Position numbers and translations under genes: made by a program. Shown here one piece after another: positions 59,046 through 64,000 of a DNA stretch of 64,000 nt (its first letter is position 1; every line of letters starts with the position of its first letter). The stretch lies in assembly GCA_022606135.1 (NCBI GenBank), contig JABYQN010000002.1, positions 620,001 through 684,000 on the forward strand, in the 5' to 3' direction. This DNA is from Fomes fomentarius. Taxonomy: Eukaryota; Basidiomycota; Agaricomycetes; Polyporales; Polyporaceae. Below the pieces are notes generated by a model. The model was not told the origin of the DNA and made no database searches. It saw nothing but the letters and a program-made list of their open reading frames with translations.

Positions 59046-62000
59046 TAGCGCCGATGAGCCTAGCCTAGAGGTTGTTGTCGCCGTTCAACGCCGATGAGGT
59101 CGCCAGGATTAGTCGCAGGACGGATGGAGGACTCAGAGAGGAGGTGGGGGTAGACGCGGAGAGGGGAAGAAGGAAGAGAGTCAGACATTGGACATCTCTT
59201 GTTGGGAAGCCGCCCTCCCCAATAGAGTTCGTTCATCCTTTCGCCCTTGCCTCTTTTGGAATGCTGTGCCTGGGGCTAGACGCGGAAGAGTGGGCACTTA
59301 GTTCGACATTCTCCCACGCACTCCGCCCAGAGGACACGAGACTATGTTGAGTCACTGCCTCAACATCCTTGACCATGCAACTGTACAGTTTGTTCTATTC
59401 TTTGCGACACAATCTGTTGTAGTACAGCCTGCTGCGGGGCAATGCGCTTGGGAGTATCGGTACTCAATTTTGGGGTCGCACCGGGATGGATTGTTCCTCC
59501 ACAGCTCGCTAACAACTGGCATCTATCTGTCAAACGTTCTGTTCTCGACACTAGAGTCTGTTGATCTCCATGGGCACCTTCCCAGCATACCAGACGCCAC
59601 AGCATGATGAGCACCCTCCGTCGACAGTCGTCCTCACCCATGTCCAGCAGTGTGCGGGACGGCGTCACGTATACGTAAGTAGATTGTATATCACTGGCTC
59701 CCTTGGCATGATGGTCGGAATGAGCGATGGTCGGACTGAGCGAAGTAAGTGTCCAATGTCCAGTATGTGCAAATGAACACCGTACGTGGTGAACGTCGCT
59801 TCGTTTCCGCCCATCACATTCTAATTATAGCACTTTAACTCTAACACCTAGGACGAATCTATCCATTTTTTACGAAACGTACGTACCGGGAGAATTGACA
59901 CGGTGATTGAGTCACTGAGTTCATCTCTGCTTCTTAGGATTGCTTTCCCATATCCTACAAGTTCAGGTTCGGCTCATGGACTCTCCTGGTCTTTAATGCG
60001 TCCATTATCTTTGCAACGCTTGGAAGAAAATCAAACGAGTAGGTTTGGTCTTGGCGGTGTTTCGAACACCGGCCGTACGGGCATAAATTGAAGGTCCTTT
60101 GGCGTCCTGGCCCTTGACATCTCAAATGCAATCTGAAGCACCTGGCTCGGAAGGGATCATCCGCAAGTTGGTCCGAATGGCGCCGCCATACACTGCGAGG
60201 GGCTTCTACGATCTTGAAGATTTCGCAAAAACTGCCGAATCACAGCCACGGAAAACTGCAACATAAGGGCTCGTATGATCTTGGGCACTGGTAAGGTCCG
60301 AGTATTCAATACATAACCATTGTAGTGCACCGCCAATACGCAGTCCGCACGTCTTCCATCTTCCATCATCAAAAGCTCGAAGGATGTTCAACAAGTAATG
60401 CAGCTTCGCTTGTGCCGCGGTCTATGACATATCCGGGAGCAGGCTCGGAGGTTGCCATCGCTCGTGTGCTACAGTGGATTCCAAACGTACTTCCGGTACC
60501 ATGCCTTTCTCGTTTCCCGCATACTACGTTGCCACGCCGCCGCTGCCGCCTCCGCCGGATACTGACTAACTGACTCACACTCCATCCCATTATTATACGG
60601 CGACGCTTCAGCACATCTCATGTGATCCTTGTCTAAGTACAACTACAGCTTCGCATTTAGTGAGATTTAATGGTATGTGTGTATACCCAATTCGCAGTGG
60701 TAGCTGACAGTTGAGCGCCGCCTGCACAGATACCAATCATCTACCAAGGAGACCGGTTTTCCCGGAAGGCCTCAAGGCAAAAGCAGACGTCTTATGGGCC
60801 CGCTTCTCTCTCTATGGTTGTCCATTCTGCACCGTGTAGTGTATTACAATGCGCATCATGCACGGATATTCTTGAGCCATTTATACACTGGACTAGACCG
60901 CGTCTTAATCTCTTGTGCTCCCCCCACTCGACACCTCTCAGGCTCCCAGCTCAGATTTCCACAAAGCCATTCTGAGTCGTTGATTGGTGTCTGCACCCTC
61001 TGGCGATATGTCCTCAGGAGGTTCTCAGGAATGGGAGTGGCTTGTCGACCTATATGCGGAGTTGTACGTGGGATCATGAACCTAGTAGCATTATATTCGA
61101 CTTCAAGTTGACCAAAGCAATTGATGGACTGCACATCCAGGACCCTGTCGAGATACTGCGCTTTGGCATCCACGTGTGAGCTGTTCATATCCCAATGTGT
61201 GACGATTACTGCTAACCCATTCAATCTAGTACTTTTGTGGTTTGACTTTGCGTTGACGTTCCCAGCTGAGGTCGAGCAGATCTTAAAGCGTAAATTCACA
61301 GGCGCTACGGTGGCATATCTCGTCTTGCGCTATGCAAGTCTCTTCAGGCACATCTGGGTTGTCATTCATCCCTTGTGGATTTCAAGTGACAACGTGAGGC
61401 CTCTTGATGACTGTAGTATTACCCTCACTTATTGAGTACCCACCAAACAGGCATGTGCTGTGGTTGATCACATTGATGACATCTTTTCCCTACTTGTGGA
61501 TGCGGCCTCTGCATGTGAGTTGTCAAACCTCTCATAAATACCGTGTATACACTCACACTTCAAAAAAATTAGTTATTACAGTCATACATGTGTACAGCAT
61601 CTCCGTAAGAGACTGGCGACTGCTAGCGATCGTGATACCACTTGCGATGGTTTAGCCAGTGTTGTACCTGGTAGGGTGGCAGGAAGAAGATGCTACACTT
61701 GCCTGCGCTGATGCAGAACTAGGGGCAGAATGTGACCTATACTCCACTTCAAGTGCAAACAGGGGCGCCAAGTATGGGGTGTGCATACATCCCCAATTTG
61801 CCCTGTGATGTGTTAGTACCGTGAGTAGCCAGCATCGAGTCCAACTCCGAGACACTCTGTCCAGCAACATCCCCGAAGGCAGCACAATCTCTAGCATCTT
61901 TGTCCTCCCAGATCCCCAGCCACTGATTCTCCTACCCACCGAACCGACCTTCAACAACAACAAAAGGCTCGTGAGAGTCTGCCATGGGTCGGACACCCAG

Positions 62001-62947
62001 GCACCCTGATCGCACCTTCATCTAGTTTGTAAATCACCACTGAGATTACCGTGCTCGTGTTCCAGTACAAATGCTCGAAGACCATCTTGGCTGTGGTCAA
62101 GCCAATGCGATTGCCCATGAACCTCGTCTAACCCCCAAATGAACACAGTTGCACCCGGCACCTTGAACAAGGACTCAGACCCAATATACATGGAGAAGGC
62201 ATCCCTCACTATCTTACAAGACCAATGCGAGGCTAAGCTGTCTCAGTGGCAAGACATCTGCAAGCAGGACTCAGGCTTTGTCAACGACTGCTGGAAGAAT
62301 ACCAGGTAATCACCCATGATATAGTCCACTGTGGCCTTTCTAACTTGCATCACTCTATAGACGAAGCAATTTGCTGCTAGCTTGATCACCTTCGTATGTA
62401 CCCCTTCCGACTTGTTGTGCTTGTTGTGACTGCACTGAAATTTCTGAATCCATCAACCAGGAGAGCACAGCAAGCACTCTCAATATACCTAATCCCAAGG
62501 GATCGGCACCCTATTAGAGCTATTTGCACAGCACGAAAGAGCAGAGTTTTCCAGCCAAGAAGTATGAGTCAGACTGGCTCGATGGTGTCACTGCACTCCC
62601 ATGGTGACATGTTAGGTATGTCATGATGACTTGAAGGCCTGAGACACGCAGGGATGTATCATAAACAGTAATGGTCTCGCACATACAATGCACATCACAA
62701 ATGATGTCACACAAGATATTCCTCCAACATGTCCACTGTATGAATGGCAAATCCCATTCTATTTCATCAGCCGCTACGTTACTGCTAAGTTTAGCTACCG
62801 TGTACTCAACTGCCGGTGAGCGTTCGCCCACTCAAATTTCGACCATTCAAGGGCATTTAGATGGAACCATTGCATAGGCACTACGAGTTGAGGCTGACAC
62901 TCAACGGTGTGTCAGAGCCATGTGACTACATAACACTTTGTCAGGGA
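59046..62947. other. Gene-poor stretch
   Basis: Nearly 4 kb without a recognisable gene. The minus-strand frame 60856-61299 (for example LDVQSINCFGQLEVEYNATR) and that at 62018-62209 have plausible composition but no known domain; frames are broken, so this may be an old, decayed gene or element. Confidence 0.35.
62945..62947. repeat. 3-bp target duplication, left
   Basis: GGA before the transposon, matching 63659-63661. Confidence 0.6.
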
Positions 62948-63658
62948 CACTGCAGGCATCTGTCCCTTTTCGACCGAAGAAAAGTCGTAGAAAAGGTGTG
63001 ACCACTAGTCACCTGTTGCACACCTTTTCTCCCATAATTATATACAAGAAAATCAAAGCTTTTTGAAGCATTTTCTGCCAATTCTTTGCACCCATAAAGG
63101 AGAAACCAGGTTATTGCATTTTCATGGAAGAAATAAGTTTGATGTTCCACCACTTTTCTTTGATTGGAAGGCCAACTGTTTGCAAGCCTTTTCTTTGTTT
63201 TAAGATGACAGGGTTAGCAGAGAGTTTTCTGCTTTAGGAGTGAGTTGAAATATTTACTTTTAGAGAAGGTTACCTTTTCTGCCCATTTTTCATGCCAGAA
63301 TTGTCCATAATGTGGCCATTCAGCCAGTTTTCTCCATTGGGGACAAGTCAACATTTTCAATCAGAGAAAAGGTTAACTTTTCTGTGTTTCTGTCATGGTG
63401 GAAAATGCGCCTGAGTAGCCCCCATAAAGGAACCTTTTGTTACAAAGAAAAGGAACACAATGGGCACCTTGTTGCTTTAATTTTCGTTGGCGTGGGGAGT
63501 TTGCATTTCCTGTGCAAGAGAAAAGTCGTACACAATCTGTTCAATAGGTATCCTTTTCTCTCAGATGAATCTCGAAGAAAAGGCACGCAACAGGTGACTA
63601 GTGGTCACGCCTTTTCTACGACTTTTCTCTGGTACAAAAGGGATGGATGCCCACAGTG
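62948..63658. mobile_element. 711-bp CACTA-like non-autonomous DNA transposon
   Basis: Terminal inverted repeats of about 85 bp: left end CACTGCAGGCATCTGTCCC, right end (reversed) CACTGTGGGCATCCATCCC, then a nearly identical block gaaaagtcgtagaaaagg and ccactagtcacctgttgc on both sides. Ends CACTG...CAGTG with a 3-bp duplication GGA fit the CACTA superfamily. The interior has no transposase but many copies of AGAAAAGG/CCTTTTCT in both orientations, the kind of subterminal repeats bound by CACTA transposases. Confidence 0.85.
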
Positions 63659-64000
63659 GGATGCATGTTTGGAACATCAGGCATGCAACAAAAATAAGGG
63701 GAGCTGATGTTGTTGTTACCATGAATCTACGTGCAACGTTCCATTAGGAGGCGAAGATACACATGAAGCTGTCACAAAGACTCTGATGTAACAGCACCGT
63801 GACCGTGACCTTCCTGTTTTGGACTCACCTAGTTACGCTCTACGCTACGTCTTGTTTCTCTAGACGAACCAACACTAGTACACAGCATTGGTACCCAAGC
63901 CCCATCCCACCTCGTCCTCCATACCCTTGTACTTTGCCTCAGACCTTCGAACCCAGCCTTCGCACTCAGACCTCGCTGGGCTCAGGCTACAGCCCGTTAC
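63659..64000. other. Intergenic to window end
   Basis: Right flank of the transposon (GGA duplication at 63659-63661). No gene recognised before the edge. Confidence 0.4.

Noticed and set aside
60856..61299. Possible gene on the minus strand (147 codons)
   Set aside because: Plausible composition but no domain, no introns linking it to neighbours, and broken frames around it.
63312..63707. Plus-strand frame in the right-end transposon
   Set aside because: Made of the AGAAAAGG repeat and runs across the transposon end into flank.

Overview
The window reads as a filamentous basidiomycete nuclear genome, most likely a wood-decay Polyporales-type fungus. Genes carry many short GT-AG introns (about 50-75 nt), lie on both strands, and are embedded in tracts rich in LTR retrotransposon remnants. 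The gene set fits plant-biomass decay: a GH12 endoglucanase relic or allele, a secreted GH10 xylanase and an intracellular-looking GH18 protein, next to housekeeping genes (a PMR1-type Golgi Ca2+/Mn2+ ATPase, a DH-BAR-SH3 Cdc42 GEF, a seven-helix membrane protein). This assignment rests on protein family content and gene structure only; no search was run.

Layout. 0.8-2.6 kb: an acidic, proline-rich unknown gene (+). 3.0-6.6 kb: two minus-strand genes that both show damage, a GH12 gene with a nonsense codon at its third exon and an ArfGAP (Glo3/ARFGAP2-3 type) pseudogene with lost zinc finger, a frameshift and two stops. 7.5-8.5 kb: an AHL-lactonase-like metallo-beta-lactamase-fold hydrolase (+). 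8.7-10.5 kb: an F-box/LRR-like unknown (-). 10.6-22 kb: a repeat-dominated block with a degenerate direct-repeat pair, a nearly complete Ty1/copia element on the minus strand (defective by one frameshift, 5' LTR truncated), an inverted solo LTR with a 5-bp target duplication, a second solo LTR with its own 5-bp duplication, a 30-bp hairpin and a 273-bp terminal-inverted-repeat element. 22-27.4 kb: gene-poor, with coding-like debris on the minus strand.

27.5-44.6 kb is the gene-dense core: GH18 protein, a phosphatase-fold protein lacking the catalytic loop residues, a small protein with a Nup98-like motif, PMR1-type ATPase, a C45 acyltransferase-like protein tail-to-tail with a mitochondrial class III CoA-transferase, and the DH-BAR-SH3 GEF. 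44.6-47.2 kb holds no recognised gene. 47.2-50.6 kb: a BBE-type FAD oxidoreductase interrupted by a disordered insertion of about 350 residues. 51.9 kb: an intron-containing tRNA-Ala(AGC). 52.2-54.0 kb: GH10 xylanase. 56.1-59.0 kb: seven-helix protein with a long cytoplasmic tail. 59-64 kb: gene-poor, ending in a 711-bp CACTA-like non-autonomous DNA transposon.

No clear multi-gene system of a new kind was found. The most unusual items are the damaged GH12/ArfGAP pair, the copia element primed by a half initiator-tRNA with an odd 5' LTR junction, the FAD oxidoreductase insertion, the phosphatase-like protein without a catalytic cysteine, and the small Nup98-motif gene.
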